From the NCBI GenBank assembly GCA_964649825.1, contig CAZYQW010000124.1, positions 1 through 64,000 of the forward strand: DNA of 64,000 nt, written 5' to 3'. Below the pieces are notes generated by a model. The model saw nothing but the letters and a program-made list of their open reading frames with translations, was not told the DNA's origin and did not search any database. Shown here piece after piece: positions 42,333 through 51,661 of this stretch. A program made the position numbers and the translations under genes. The first letter of the stretch is position 1, and every line of letters begins with the position of its first letter. The DNA is from CAZYQW01 sp964649825. GTDB taxonomy: Bacteria; Planctomycetota; B15-G4; JADJEK01.

Positions 42333-43562
42333 ATGGAGCCACGCCTGCTCTTCGCGTCCCTCGCGCTCTTCATCGGAGCGAACACCGCCTCCGCCCAGCT
42401 CTGCTCGGGTCCGGACGGCCTGACCGGCCCGTGCTGCTCGATCGCGACGCTGAACATGCCGATCCTCCCGCCCATCAACCTGCCGAGCGTGACGACGTGC
42501 TGGGCACAGTGCAATCCGTTCCCCTCCACCGCGGTCACCGCGTCGTGGAGCCCGCCTGCGTTCCTCCAGTGCGGAGTCTTCGGCTCCCAGCTCACGATCC
42601 TCGACTCGACCAGCACGCCGGTCCTGAGCGGCTTCATGCGCCTCGACTACTCGCGAACCTGGTCCGAGACGAACTTCGACGGGGACTCCCTCCAGGTCTG
42701 GCGCTTCCTCGCCAAGGTCGAGATCTCCGCCGTCACCGGCGCTCCGCCGGGATGCCCCGTCCCCCAATGCCTCTCCATCTACCCGGACGCATTCTTCTTC
42801 GGTCATCTCGACTACGCGCTCAACTGCTCCACCGGGAACTTCGAGCCGGCGTTCAGCCTCTTCCACTCCTGCGACGTGCTGGTCCATAACGCGCTCCTGT
42901 CCTCCGACCCGGGGCCGGCCCACCCGAGCGTCTCGTTCGCGATCGTCGGGCCCGACGTGCCCGCGAACCCGTTCGTGCCGGGGATCTCGCCGCCGTTCTC
43001 GGGCGCCGCCACCGGTGGCGCGATCCGCAACGTCGGCCCGGTCGGCTCGGCCACCTGCCTCGCCGAGGAGCCCATCGCCGCCGGCGGTGCGAACCTCATC
43101 ACCCTCGGCTCCGGCTGCATCTGCCCGCTCAGCGCCTTCCCGCCGCAGTACACCGCCCAGATCTACACCGGCACGGGGACCTGCCCGGGCGGCGGTTCGC
43201 CCGGCAGCGACTTCGATTCGATCCTCACCCCTCCGCCACTCCTCTGGGTCCACTCGATCACCGCCAGCCTCGGCCGCTGGAACGGGACCGGACCCGGCAC
43301 GCCCTACCCAGGTCCCGAGGGCCTTTGGACCAAGGAGGGGTTCTTCTTCCACGGCGACACGTGCGCTTTGGATCTTCGCGTCGAGTTCCATTGCGGCGTG
43401 ATGAACGCCGGCGGCTTCCCCGTCGTGCCGGACTCGCTGCGCCCGTGGCAGACGCAGAACTCGGTCGACATGGCGAGCAACTACTCGCAGCTCGCGCCGT
43501 TCCCGGGACCGTGGGTCGGCTTCCAGATCCCGACGCGGCACGTGACGCACTCGAACTACTGA
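42333..43562 (+). CDS. Exported cysteine-rich protein of unknown function, 409 aa
   Basis: A signal peptide (LLFASLALFIGANTASAQ) is followed by a Cys-, Pro- and Gly-rich mature protein. The many paired cysteines (for example GPCCSIATL, TTCWAQCNPF, GSGCICPLS, GTCPGGG) suggest disulfides and an extracytoplasmic location. GGGAGG precedes the ATG. I recognise no domain and no catalytic site. It stands alone between two debris regions and has normal codon bias for the window, so it appears intact. Confidence 0.75.
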   Translation: MEPRLLFASLALFIGANTASAQLCSGPDGLTGPCCSIATLNMPILPPINLPSVTTCWAQCNPFPSTAVTASWSPPAFLQCGVFGSQLTILDSTSTPVLSGFMRLDYSRTWSETNFDGDSLQVWRFLAKVEISAVTGAPPGCPVPQCLSIYPDAFFFGHLDYALNCSTGNFEPAFSLFHSCDVLVHNALLSSDPGPAHPSVSFAIVGPDVPANPFVPGISPPFSGAATGGAIRNVGPVGSATCLAEEPIAAGGANLITLGSGCICPLSAFPPQYTAQIYTGTGTCPGGGSPGSDFDSILTPPPLLWVHSITASLGRWNGTGPGTPYPGPEGLWTKEGFFFHGDTCALDLRVEFHCGVMNAGGFPVVPDSLRPWQTQNSVDMASNYSQLAPFPGPWVGFQIPTRHVTHSNY

Positions 43563-43726
43563 CCGCGAGCGACGTCAAGGCTCCGACGTAGCGCCGTCCG
43601 GATCGAGGTCGAGCGCGTCGCTCGGCACGCCGCCTGGCTGCTGCGCGAGGATCCGCCCGGCGCCGCGCCGTGCGACTTCCGCGCGATCACGGACGTGCGT
43701 GGCTGGCTGCTGTGCCGGATCCTCGG

Positions 43727-44295
43727 GTGAATGAGCGCCAGTTCGACCTCGTCGGCGCGATCCTCGACGTGTCCAGCGGCGGCGTGACCCTGGCTCGCCC
43801 GGCCATCACGGCTTCGTGCCCGGCGACGGCTTCGCCCTGGGCGCGGTGTCCGAGCAGGCCCTGGGCCAGGACGCCAACCAGGATGGCGATCAGGGCGACC
43901 AGGTGCTGGCGGTGATCGACCTCGCGTCCGGCGCGTCCACCGCCATGACGGCGATCGTGAACCCATCCCTTCCGTTCCCGGGTCTGGGGTACACGCTGCG
44001 CACCTCGGGGCCGACCGCGTTCCTGGGACTGGACGAGACCCTGGCCAACGCCGACCTGAACGGCGACGGCGACCTCCTCGACCTGGTGGCGCACGTCTAC
44101 GACCGGGCCACTGGTGTGCTCACCAACCTGGCCCATGCCATTCGCCTACCCTTCTACGACGGCGGGGACGGCCGCTATCTGTACCTCCGCTCGGAGGCGG
44201 ACGACGGCGGGCAGGATCTGAACGGCGACGGCGACCCCGGCCCTGGGGCCGCTTGCTACGGAGTCTCAACATCCGACAGCAAGGCGAGGGCCTGA
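43727..44295 (+). pseudogene. Frameshifted, truncated exported-type protein with DxDxDG loops
   Basis: The first part reads NERQFDLVGAILDVSSGGVT from a GTG at 43727. After about 43810 the continuation is in another frame: FALGAVSEQALGQDANQDGDQGD, ADLNGDGDLLDLVAHVYD and DGGQDLNGDGDPGPG, Asp/Asn-rich loops repeated about every 60 residues. No signal peptide remains and the end overlaps the convergent P-loop gene, so both ends are lost. Likely a decayed extracellular repeat protein. Confidence 0.5.
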
Positions 44296-44816
44296 TCCTC
44301 GGACAACACCGGATAGTCGGGCGACGAGGAATCGAGGATCGTGAATCTCACATCTCGTTCTCGCAGCAGAACGAACCACCGAACATGCAGCGCGGGAAGA
44401 TCGATACTTCCCAGCAGCTCGAGAATCCGGCCCTTGGGGTACGGGTTCGTCGTCAGCCGCAACTCGGGCTCCACGGTCGTCCGCTGCCGGCAACGGCGTC
44501 CGATCTCCGCGGGGCGCGCGACCAACGCGTACGCGTCGATGCTCGTGCCGTGATCGAGAAGCTGAACGAGCGCAGCGTCCGACAGAAGGTCCTCGCTCAA
44601 GCGGGAGGCCCGGTTCCGGAAGGGCCGGAACAGGTTGTAATGAACGACGCAGTCGGCTTGGAGAACCCCACGGTTCGGCTTTTTGGTGATTTCGTGTGCC
44701 ATCAGGACAGGCATGCCTTCCCACTCCCCGCCTGCGACCCTCGATTGGATGTACGTCGACTTCCCGACGCTCGATATGCCCATGACGAGGTGAACCAGGT
44801 GAGCCATCGGGCACAT
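44256..44816 (-). CDS. P-loop NTPase/kinase-like protein, 186 aa
   Basis: A Walker A motif GISSVGKST (residues 13-21) lies right at the N-terminus, as in small kinases and zeta-toxin-like or adenylate-kinase-like proteins. Downstream segments (HYNLFRPFRNRASRL, TSIDAYALVARPAEIGRRC) are not familiar to me. No membrane or signal segment. ATGs at 44816 and 44807 are both possible starts. It is an orphan in a region of debris, with somewhat less GC-biased codons than its neighbours, consistent with a recent arrival. Function unassigned: nucleotide-dependent phosphotransfer is the most that can be said. Confidence 0.65.
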   Translation of the reverse strand: MCPMAHLVHLVMGISSVGKSTYIQSRVAGGEWEGMPVLMAHEITKKPNRGVLQADCVVHYNLFRPFRNRASRLSEDLLSDAALVQLLDHGTSIDAYALVARPAEIGRRCRQRTTVEPELRLTTNPYPKGRILELLGSIDLPALHVRWFVLLRERDVRFTILDSSSPDYPVLSEDQALALLSDVETP

Positions 44817-44937
44817 GGTCAGAGACGACCTTTCCCGAACACCGTAGTCTCCCGCGCTTTCTCGTGTCGGCGACCTTCCTGCATGGTCATGCTTTGCCGT
44901 GTTCCAGCGTCTCCTCCGGCTCGACGAGGCGTAGCCG

Positions 44938-45351
44938 TTACGGCACGATCGCGAGGAATTCCGCATTGCTTGCCGCGACGATCTTCGTCGTGACCGGATG
45001 GAACGTGAGATAGGCGTGATGCAGGGTGAGGCCGACGAGGCCGGGCGGCAGGGGCGGCACCGCGAGCGCCGCCAGCGACGCGCCGCTCGCGTCGAAGGCG
45101 CCGAGCGTGCTAACGAAGGGAGGCACATTGGCGTGGCTCGCGGTGAGCTGGAGATAGGCGTCAGAGTTCAAGGGCAGGAGGAAGCTCGGAGCCTGGAAGC
45201 CCGGCGTCGTCCCGTTGCCCTCGAAGGCGGCGGGCAGACCCTGGCCTATGTCCGTGCCGGGAAGCTGACCCGGGAACGGAGCCTGGGCCAGGACAGGTGC
45301 GGTCGAGGACAGCGCGAGGACGAGAGCGGGGAGCGTGTGGCGAAGACTCAT
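44938..45351 (-). CDS. Small exported protein with the shared C-terminal segment, 137 aa
   Basis: A signal peptide (TLPALVLALSSTAPVLAQ) is followed by a compact domain that ends in PPGLVGLTLHHAYLTF and a final strand with ASNAEF. That is the same pattern as the C-termini of the larger exported proteins in this window, so this protein may consist of little more than that domain. No ribosome site is obvious before the ATG. Function unknown; surface or extracellular location inferred. Confidence 0.65.
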   Translation of the reverse strand: MSLRHTLPALVLALSSTAPVLAQAPFPGQLPGTDIGQGLPAAFEGNGTTPGFQAPSFLLPLNSDAYLQLTASHANVPPFVSTLGAFDASGASLAALAVPPLPPGLVGLTLHHAYLTFHPVTTKIVAASNAEFLAIVP

Positions 45352-45381
45352 GGAGCCCAGTGTACGGTCGCGCGCCGGAAG

Positions 45382-45832
45382 CTAGCCGCCGGCCAGGTCC
45401 GGCGCCTGCAGAGCCGCGAACGAGAGGTCGAAGCGCGCGAGGTACTTGCGCAGCCGATCGGCATCGTTGGTGCTGCTGCGCCGAGCGCGCGACGCCGCGA
45501 ACAGTACGCGGCCCGCCTCGGACAGGGTGCGCGAGGCACGGCACACCGCCAGGACGTCGGCGAGCTGCACCCGGTCGACGCGGTCCAGCTCCGCTGCGCG
45601 CTCCGGGCCGAGGTCGGCGACGATGAGGGCCTCGCCAGTGCCGCCGATGCCGTCGTCGCTGCGCCAGGTGCGGCGCAGCCGCGCGATCTCCTCGTCGACG
45701 CGGGCGCGGTCGATGCGGCCGCCGGCGGGCGAGGGTGGCCATGCGCGTGACGGGCGGCGTTGAAGTCGCGGAAGTTGCAGGTCCAGGGCGTGGTCGGGTC
45801 GCGGGCGAAGTCGAGGAAGGCGCGCCGCGCTG
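45382..45832 (-). pseudogene. rtcR: rtcR remnant (C-terminal third, frameshifted)
   Basis: The last 105 residues of one minus-strand frame read GGRIDRARVDEEIARL, then DRVQLADVLAVCR, LSEAGRVLFAASR and NDADRLRKYLARF: the C-terminus of RtcR, the sigma-54-dependent activator of the RNA-repair genes rtcBA. Upstream, FLDFARDP and CNFRDFNAA, then VTRMATLA, are in other frames; two indels are needed to join them. The AAA+ and ligand domains are missing and no rtcA or rtcB is nearby. This is a decayed fragment. Confidence 0.75.
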
Positions 45833-46050
45833 AGCGGCGGCACGCATCCCGATGCCCGCCCGGCTCCCCCGGAGCAGGCTCCCCGATGGAAACGAAGTGC
45901 CCCCCCCTCGTGGAGGTTGACGTCCTCCTCCGAGAAGGGTCGTCTCCTTCGACCTAGCTGCTGCCGTTGCCGATCATCGGCCACGGGAGGCGGAAGAGTG
46001 CTCTACCGACCAAGTCCACCGTTTCCGTCTGGTAGGTGGTTGACAACCGC

Positions 46051-46412
46051 AGATAGGTGTTCCAAAGCGGCTCTCGTCGTGATGGTCGTGGAGGGGGCGG
46101 GGAAGGGGGGTCGACCGCCCAATGCATGCAGCAGTGACGGGACGGCGGCACCGGCCGCCCGGCGCACCATCGTCGTCGCGACCCACGAGCTCGACGAGGC
46201 GCTCCGCTTCGCGCCCGAGCATCTCGTGCTCCTCGAAGGCGGTCGCGTCCTCGCCGCGGACCCGACGCGCGCTCTCTCCCGTCGTCCCCGGACCCGAGCC
46301 GTGGCCGAGCGGGTCGGATTCGTCTCGTTCCTCCCGGTCGTTTCGTCCGATGGAGGTTGGACGTGCGGCTTCGGTAGGATGGCGGCGTCGCTCGGGACCT
46401 CGCCGCGACGTG
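46051..46412 (+). repeat. About 360-bp repeat, copy 2, carrying an ABC-ATPase C-terminal fragment
   Basis: Partner of 41511-41882. The encoded VVATHELDEALRFAPEHL segment remains in an open frame. It lacks the short internal tandem of copy 1, and the flanks differ completely on both sides, which fixes the boundaries of the repeated unit. Confidence 0.75.
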
Positions 46413-46524
46413 ATCGAGGAGGTCTGGATCCGCTCGGACGAGCGCTTCGCGTCCGGATCGACCCGCTGACGACGCTGCCCGCGCCGAAACCGCGCGCGAT
46501 CGGGACGCGCGTCGGCTTGGAATG

Positions 46525-46540
46525 TGACGATCCGGATCGT
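46525..46540. promoter_or_regulatory. Perfect 16-bp palindrome, candidate operator
   Basis: GACGATCC followed by GGATCGTC is a perfect palindrome, 48 bases before the GTG start of the membrane protein at 46589. Position and symmetry suit a dimeric regulator. No regulator gene is adjacent. Confidence 0.4.
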
Positions 46541-46588
46541 CGTTTGGGACCGTCCGGCGTCGGCACGAACGGAGATGACCATCGAGAC

Positions 46589-48835
46589 GTGAGCCAGATC
46601 GTCCCCTGCCCTCGACGATCGTTCGGCCGCGGCGCGATCCTCGCCGCGGCGCTGCTTTGCTCCTCGAGTCCGGTCCTGGCGCAGATCGGAGTGCGGGCCG
46701 AGGTCGGGTTCGGCGGCGTCCTCATCGAGGATGAGCCGTCCCCGATCACGATCACGATCGAGAACCGGACGACGCGACCGTTTCGCGGCGAGGTCTCGAT
46801 CGTCGACGACAGCCTGTTCGACGTGGCAGGACCGCTGGCATCGCGCTCGGTCGACGTCACCCCGGGCGCGGCGCGGCAGGTGACGATCCTCGTCCAGGGG
46901 GCCGGCCCGCTCACTCCGCAGGTCGAGCTCGCGAGCCTCGAACGCTTCGACTACATCGGCACCGGCGGTGACGGCAAGTCGTACGTCGCGAACGACGCGC
47001 GGGGGTTCGCGCTGCCGCTCGGCGAGGCGAGGTCGAGCCGGGCCCGCGTGGTGATCGTGACCCTCGGCCCGCGCGCGCGGCAGCTCGCCGCGGCGCTGCC
47101 CGAGGAAATGCACGGTCCAGAGCTCCGCCGGCTGCACGAGGGCCAGCGACCGGCGCTGATCCTGCCCCTCGACGCGGACGACGCGCCGGACACTTGGCTC
47201 GCGTACGCGGGCGTCGACGCGATCCTCTTCTTCGAGCCCGATCTGGCCGCGTGGCCGAACCCCGGCCAGCGGCGTGCGCTCCTCGACTGGGTCCAGTACG
47301 GCGGGAGGCTCGTGCTGCTCGCGGCGTCGCGTCCCGCGCTGCTGGACGACGCGGGCTGGCCGGGAGTGCTGGCCGCCCGCTCGTTCGAGTCGGCGGCCCG
47401 GGCCTATCCGGTTCCGGACGGTTTCACGGCGAGTCGCTTCGATGCCCGCGGGCCGATCCTCCAGGCGATCGAGCCCCACGCGACCGCCCGCGCGCACGCC
47501 ACGGCGTCGCCGTCGTGGGCGGGTCCCTTGCCGGTTCCGCTCGAGCGCCCGATCGGCCTGGGCCGCGTCGCCGTGGCGTGCTTCGACCCGCTCCTGTACG
47601 ACCTCGGCGACCCGGCGTTGTTGGCCGCGGCGGTCAACCAAGCTGCCGGTCTCGCGCTCGACTACGCGCCGCCCGACGTGGAAGGCCAGGGGCAGATGGT
47701 GATCTCGTTCGGGCCGCGCGGGGGATCGCTCTTCTACGACCTGCTCGCGAACGAGAACACGATCACGCCGTCGCTCGGGCTGTTCTTCGTGCTCGCGCTG
47801 GTCTTCCTGTTCCTGATCGGACCGTTCGACTACCGACTGCTGAAGGCAAAGAACAAGCTCCACCTCAGCCCGTGGACGCTGCTCGGATACACGGCCCTCT
47901 TCAGCCTCGTGAGCATCGGCGCGACGTTCGTCTTGTTCGCGCCCGACGAAGAGGTGACGCGCATCGCGGTCCTCGACCTCGTAGAGGGGCACGACGGCGC
48001 GGAGTCGCTCCGCGGCCACGTCTACCGCGGGATCTACGCACCGACGGGCGGCGACCACGTGACCGCGATCGAGGGGTTCCAGACGTTCGGCGGATTGGTC
48101 CCGCGGCCGGCGCGGTTCGACGTGTTCGGAGCGTCGCCGGAGGCGGCCGAGCCCGTCGAGCAGGTCGTCCTCGCGCCCGGCTCGCAGCCGATCGTCCTCT
48201 CCATGCCGTTCAACAGCCAGCGCGTCACCGCCGAGCTCGTGTCGGGTCCGCCGCGCGGCTCGGTGAGCGTGAGCGTGTCCGAGCACGAGGGCGAGGTCCG
48301 AATTCGAGTCCAGAACGACCTCGCGAGCGATCTGTTCGGAGGCACGCTGCTGACCGCGAAGGGCGTCCATCGGCTGCCGAGGATCGCGGCGAATGACGCT
48401 CTCGAGGTGCCGCTCGGCCGGTCCGAGCCATGGGGGCGCCACGCGTCCGAATTCCTGTCGAGCGTCGATCCGAGCGGCTTCGGCTATCGAATGCGGTCGA
48501 CCGCCGGACGCCACCGGCACCGCGAGGAGCCGCCTCCGGACGACGTCGTGTCGGCGATCGCGGCGCTGTCGCTCTTCGGCTCGCAATCGATCTCGCGGTC
48601 GTTCGAGAACGAGCGTCGTGGCGAGACGATCTGGCAGAACGGCGTGCAGATCCCGCTCGAACCGAATCGGTTCCGGCCGCGGTTCGATCTCACCCACACC
48701 CTGACGAACGACCAGGGCGTCCTTCTCGTCTGGACCGACGAGCTCCCGTTCGACGACGCGCTCGCCGACCGCCCACGCGGGTTCACGTGGGTCTTCCTCC
48801 GCCGCACCGTCACCCTTCCCGAGTCCCTTCGATAG
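46589..48835 (+). CDS. Membrane-anchored exported protein at the head of an ABC/MoxR block, 748 aa
   Basis: The GTG at 46589 starts a signal peptide (AILAAALLCSSSPVLAQ). A beta-rich extracytoplasmic domain follows, then a Rossmann-like domain (residues about 150-330, ALILPLDADDAPDTW, ILFFEPDL, LLDWVQYGGRLVLLA) similar to the GATase-like domains of GldG/DUF4350 proteins. Two membrane helices (about 400 and 435: LGLFFVLALVFLFLIGPFDYRLL, TLLGYTALFSLVSIGATFVLF) precede a C-terminal domain. The stop is 13 bases before the ABC ATPase gene. The arrangement resembles proteins that accompany Gld-like ABC transporters. Exact role unknown. Confidence 0.7.
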   Translation: MSQIVPCPRRSFGRGAILAAALLCSSSPVLAQIGVRAEVGFGGVLIEDEPSPITITIENRTTRPFRGEVSIVDDSLFDVAGPLASRSVDVTPGAARQVTILVQGAGPLTPQVELASLERFDYIGTGGDGKSYVANDARGFALPLGEARSSRARVVIVTLGPRARQLAAALPEEMHGPELRRLHEGQRPALILPLDADDAPDTWLAYAGVDAILFFEPDLAAWPNPGQRRALLDWVQYGGRLVLLAASRPALLDDAGWPGVLAARSFESAARAYPVPDGFTASRFDARGPILQAIEPHATARAHATASPSWAGPLPVPLERPIGLGRVAVACFDPLLYDLGDPALLAAAVNQAAGLALDYAPPDVEGQGQMVISFGPRGGSLFYDLLANENTITPSLGLFFVLALVFLFLIGPFDYRLLKAKNKLHLSPWTLLGYTALFSLVSIGATFVLFAPDEEVTRIAVLDLVEGHDGAESLRGHVYRGIYAPTGGDHVTAIEGFQTFGGLVPRPARFDVFGASPEAAEPVEQVVLAPGSQPIVLSMPFNSQRVTAELVSGPPRGSVSVSVSEHEGEVRIRVQNDLASDLFGGTLLTAKGVHRLPRIAANDALEVPLGRSEPWGRHASEFLSSVDPSGFGYRMRSTAGRHRHREEPPPDDVVSAIAALSLFGSQSISRSFENERRGETIWQNGVQIPLEPNRFRPRFDLTHTLTNDQGVLLVWTDELPFDDALADRPRGFTWVFLRRTVTLPESLR

Positions 48836-48848
48836 CGAGCGACGTCCG

Positions 48849-49811
48849 ATGGCTGCCCTGGTCGAGATCGACAAGCTGACGAAGCGCTTCGGCTCGTTTC
48901 CCGCCGTGACCGACCTGTCGCTCGAGATCGAGGAGGGCTCGGTGCTCGGCTTCATCGGCCCGAACGGCGCGGGAAAGTCGACGACCCTGAAGATGCTCGC
49001 GACGATCGTGCGCCCGTCGTCGGGGGACGCGCGCATCGCGGGCCACTCGATCAAGCAGGACAGCGATCGCATCCGCTGGTTGATCGGCTACATGCCGGAC
49101 GTCTGCGGGCTCTACGAGGACATGCGGGTCCACGAGTACCTGCGTTTCTTCGCGAACGTCTACCGGATCACGAGCACGAAGGCGGAGAAGGCGATCGACG
49201 AGACCCTCGACCTCGTCGGGCTCGAAGGCAAGTCCGACTCGCTCTGCGGCGAGCTGTCGCGCGGGATGTCGCAGCGGCTCCACCTCGCGCGCGTGCTCCT
49301 CCACGACCCGAAGCTCCTGCTCCTCGACGAACCGGCGTCGGGGCTCGACCCGCGCGCGCGGATCGACTTCAAGGAGCTCGTGTCGACGCTGCGCGGCATG
49401 GGGAAGACGCTGATCATCTCGAGCCACATCCTCTCCGAGCTCGGCGAGATGTGCGACTCGATCGCGATCATCGAGAAGAGCTCGCTCGTCTACTCCGGCT
49501 CGGTCGAGGCAGTCTCGCAGCAGGTCGCGAAGGAGAGCCGGATCTTCTCCGTCCGCGTCAAGGAGGATCCGGAGCGTTCCCTGACCCGCGGCGACCTGCT
49601 CGAGACGATGCGCTCGCTCCCGTACGTCGAGGCGGTCCGCGAGGGAGACGCGGCCGGCGAGGCGTTCGTGAAGTTCGTGCCCGACTTCGATGACGTGGCG
49701 CGGCTGAACGAGGAGCTCGTCCGACGTGGATTCCGCGTCGAACGGTTCGGCGAGGAGAAGACCCGGCTCGAGGACGTCTTCCTGCACCTGACCAAGGGGC
49801 TCGTCCAGTGA
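48849..49811 (+). CDS. ABC transporter ATP-binding protein, 320 aa
   Basis: Walker A GPNGAGKST (about 39-47), signature LSRGMSQRL, Walker B LLLLDEP and switch SSH are all present. The roughly 90-residue C-terminal extension after the ATPase core, ending RLEDVFLHLTKG, is usual in CcmA/NatA/GldA-like ATPases that drive ABC-2 permeases. The permease gene follows with a GTGA overlap, and a membrane protein precedes, making a three-gene transporter set. Substrate unknown. Confidence 0.9.
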   Translation: MAALVEIDKLTKRFGSFPAVTDLSLEIEEGSVLGFIGPNGAGKSTTLKMLATIVRPSSGDARIAGHSIKQDSDRIRWLIGYMPDVCGLYEDMRVHEYLRFFANVYRITSTKAEKAIDETLDLVGLEGKSDSLCGELSRGMSQRLHLARVLLHDPKLLLLDEPASGLDPRARIDFKELVSTLRGMGKTLIISSHILSELGEMCDSIAIIEKSSLVYSGSVEAVSQQVAKESRIFSVRVKEDPERSLTRGDLLETMRSLPYVEAVREGDAAGEAFVKFVPDFDDVARLNEELVRRGFRVERFGEEKTRLEDVFLHLTKGLVQ

Positions 49812-51550
49812 GGGCGATCCTCGGCCTCGACTTCCTCGGCTTCGCGAAGCGGCGCCGCTTCTTCGTGCTGCGGACGCTTACCGTCGCGGTGCCGCTCTCC
49901 TTGCTGATCCTGATCGGCTCGCAGGTTCGACATCGATCGGCGGACGCGCTCGGTCTCGTCATCTTCAACGTGACGATGTTCCCGATCCTCGCGCTCGCGA
50001 TCTTCATCACGCCCGCGATGCTCGCGCACGTCATCGCCGAGGAGCGACGGAACAACAAGCTCGAGGTGCTGCGCAGCGCGCCGCTCGGGTCCGCGTCGAT
50101 CGTTCTCGGCAAGTGGCTCTCGCGCGTGCTCCTGATCGACATGGTGATCATCGCCGCGCTCCCGCTCGCCGCGCTGGCGCTCCTGTTCGGCGGCGTCTCG
50201 CCCGCGATGTTCCTCCGCTCGACGGTGATCGTGTTCACCACCGTCATCTGGGTCTCCGCCGTCTCGCTCCACGTGAGCGCCACCGCCAAGGATCTCGGCG
50301 TCGCGGTGCGGCGGGCGTACGTGCTCGTCATCGCGCTGGGGATCGGTCTGTTCGTCCTGATGGGCCTCTCGGGTTCGCGTGCGATCCGGTCGCAGGAACT
50401 CGCCGAGGTCGTCGCCTCGCTGCAGCCGTTCACCGCGCTCGGATTGGTGAGCACGCCAGTGAACCGGTTCATGACGTTCACCCCGCTGGGGCTCGATCCG
50501 ACGCTGTTCCACGTGCTGGCCTGGGGCTGCTTCTCGGCGTTCTTCCTCTGGCTCTCGGTGCGCGCCCTCGCGGTGGACCTTCGAACGCGAGGCGAGTCGA
50601 TGCCGGCGGTCGTCGTGGCGCCCGCCGCGGCGGCGGTGAAGGCGGAGCACGGCCATCGGCCTCGCCGCGGCGGGCGCTTCAGCCGCAAGCTGACGCTGCT
50701 CCGGCGCGACCCCGCGCGCTGGCTCGAAGTGACGCGAACGAGCATCCTCGGCACCGCTCGCCTGCGAACCGCGATCCTCCTGCTCGCCATCCTCTTCCTC
50801 GAAGCCGCGTTCCTCTACGCGCTCGCGGAGCTCAAGGATGACGGGAACGAAGCCGCGCCGCTCCACGTCGCCGCCTCGATCATCGCGTTGACCCTGGCCT
50901 TCTTCTCGACCGCGAGCCTCGGTGCATCCTCGTTCCACCGCGACAACGAGGCGAACACGCGCGACGTGCTGTTCGCGTCGCCGTTGTCGAACGAGGCTCT
51001 CGCGCGCGCGAAGATCAACGGGGTGCTGGCCGGCAGCCGGCTGTTCTGGTTCTTCTCGATGGCGCACGCGTTCCTCGGCGTCGTCTGCGGAGACATCCAC
51101 CTGGTCTCGGCGATCGTCTACACCGTCGTGGCATACGTCCTGATCGTCGCCCTCGCCGGCTTCTCGATGTGGATCGGGCTCACGAGCTCCAACACGACCC
51201 GCGCGGCAGTGAAGACGATCGGCGCGATGATCGCCCATCTCTTCATCATCCCCACCATCGGGCTCTCGCTGCTCGCCGCCGCGAACGGAGAAGAGAGCCT
51301 GGCGGGGCTGTTCCTCGGGCACCACCCGCTCTTCATCGCCGGATACACGCTGGTGGCCGGCGCGTTCGACGGCCTCGTCTTCCTCGTCCTGTATTGGCTC
51401 GGCTACCTCGCCCTCGCATGGAAGCTCGTGTTCGACCTGATCCCGTCCCGGTACGCCGACTTGCGCGAGGATCGGGTCCGCCCGGCACGAGTCCGACCGC
51501 GCCGGCCGACCCCTACGCCGCCGCGCGTGGTTCGGAATCCCGAGGCATAG
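49808..51550 (+). CDS. ABC-2 type permease, 580 aa
   Basis: Two sets of about six membrane helices separated by a charged middle (residues about 250-320, rich in Arg and Lys). The motif AEERRNNKLEVLRSAPL in the first half, and its degenerate counterpart DNEANTRDVLFASPLSNEALARAKI in the second, are the coupling-helix segments of ABC-2 exporters of the GldF/NatB type. The GTG start overlaps the ATPase stop. The C-terminal tail is Arg/Pro-rich and cytosolic. It forms the channel of the transporter. Confidence 0.85.
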   Translation: MRAILGLDFLGFAKRRRFFVLRTLTVAVPLSLLILIGSQVRHRSADALGLVIFNVTMFPILALAIFITPAMLAHVIAEERRNNKLEVLRSAPLGSASIVLGKWLSRVLLIDMVIIAALPLAALALLFGGVSPAMFLRSTVIVFTTVIWVSAVSLHVSATAKDLGVAVRRAYVLVIALGIGLFVLMGLSGSRAIRSQELAEVVASLQPFTALGLVSTPVNRFMTFTPLGLDPTLFHVLAWGCFSAFFLWLSVRALAVDLRTRGESMPAVVVAPAAAAVKAEHGHRPRRGGRFSRKLTLLRRDPARWLEVTRTSILGTARLRTAILLLAILFLEAAFLYALAELKDDGNEAAPLHVAASIIALTLAFFSTASLGASSFHRDNEANTRDVLFASPLSNEALARAKINGVLAGSRLFWFFSMAHAFLGVVCGDIHLVSAIVYTVVAYVLIVALAGFSMWIGLTSSNTTRAAVKTIGAMIAHLFIIPTIGLSLLAAANGEESLAGLFLGHHPLFIAGYTLVAGAFDGLVFLVLYWLGYLALAWKLVFDLIPSRYADLREDRVRPARVRPRRPTPTPPRVVRNPEA

Positions 51551-51661
51551 GGCCGTTCGGACTCGGGAGCAGGATCGGGAAAGTTCCACCGATTCCGTGA
51601 CCGTTCGGCCGCCGCGACGGCGCATGGACGGGCGACGCATCGAACCCCCGGAGTCCGACCA

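Noticed and set aside
41511..46412. CRISPR or tandem-repeat array
   Set aside because: Only two long, widely spaced copies with gene-fragment content; no short regularly spaced repeats anywhere in the window.
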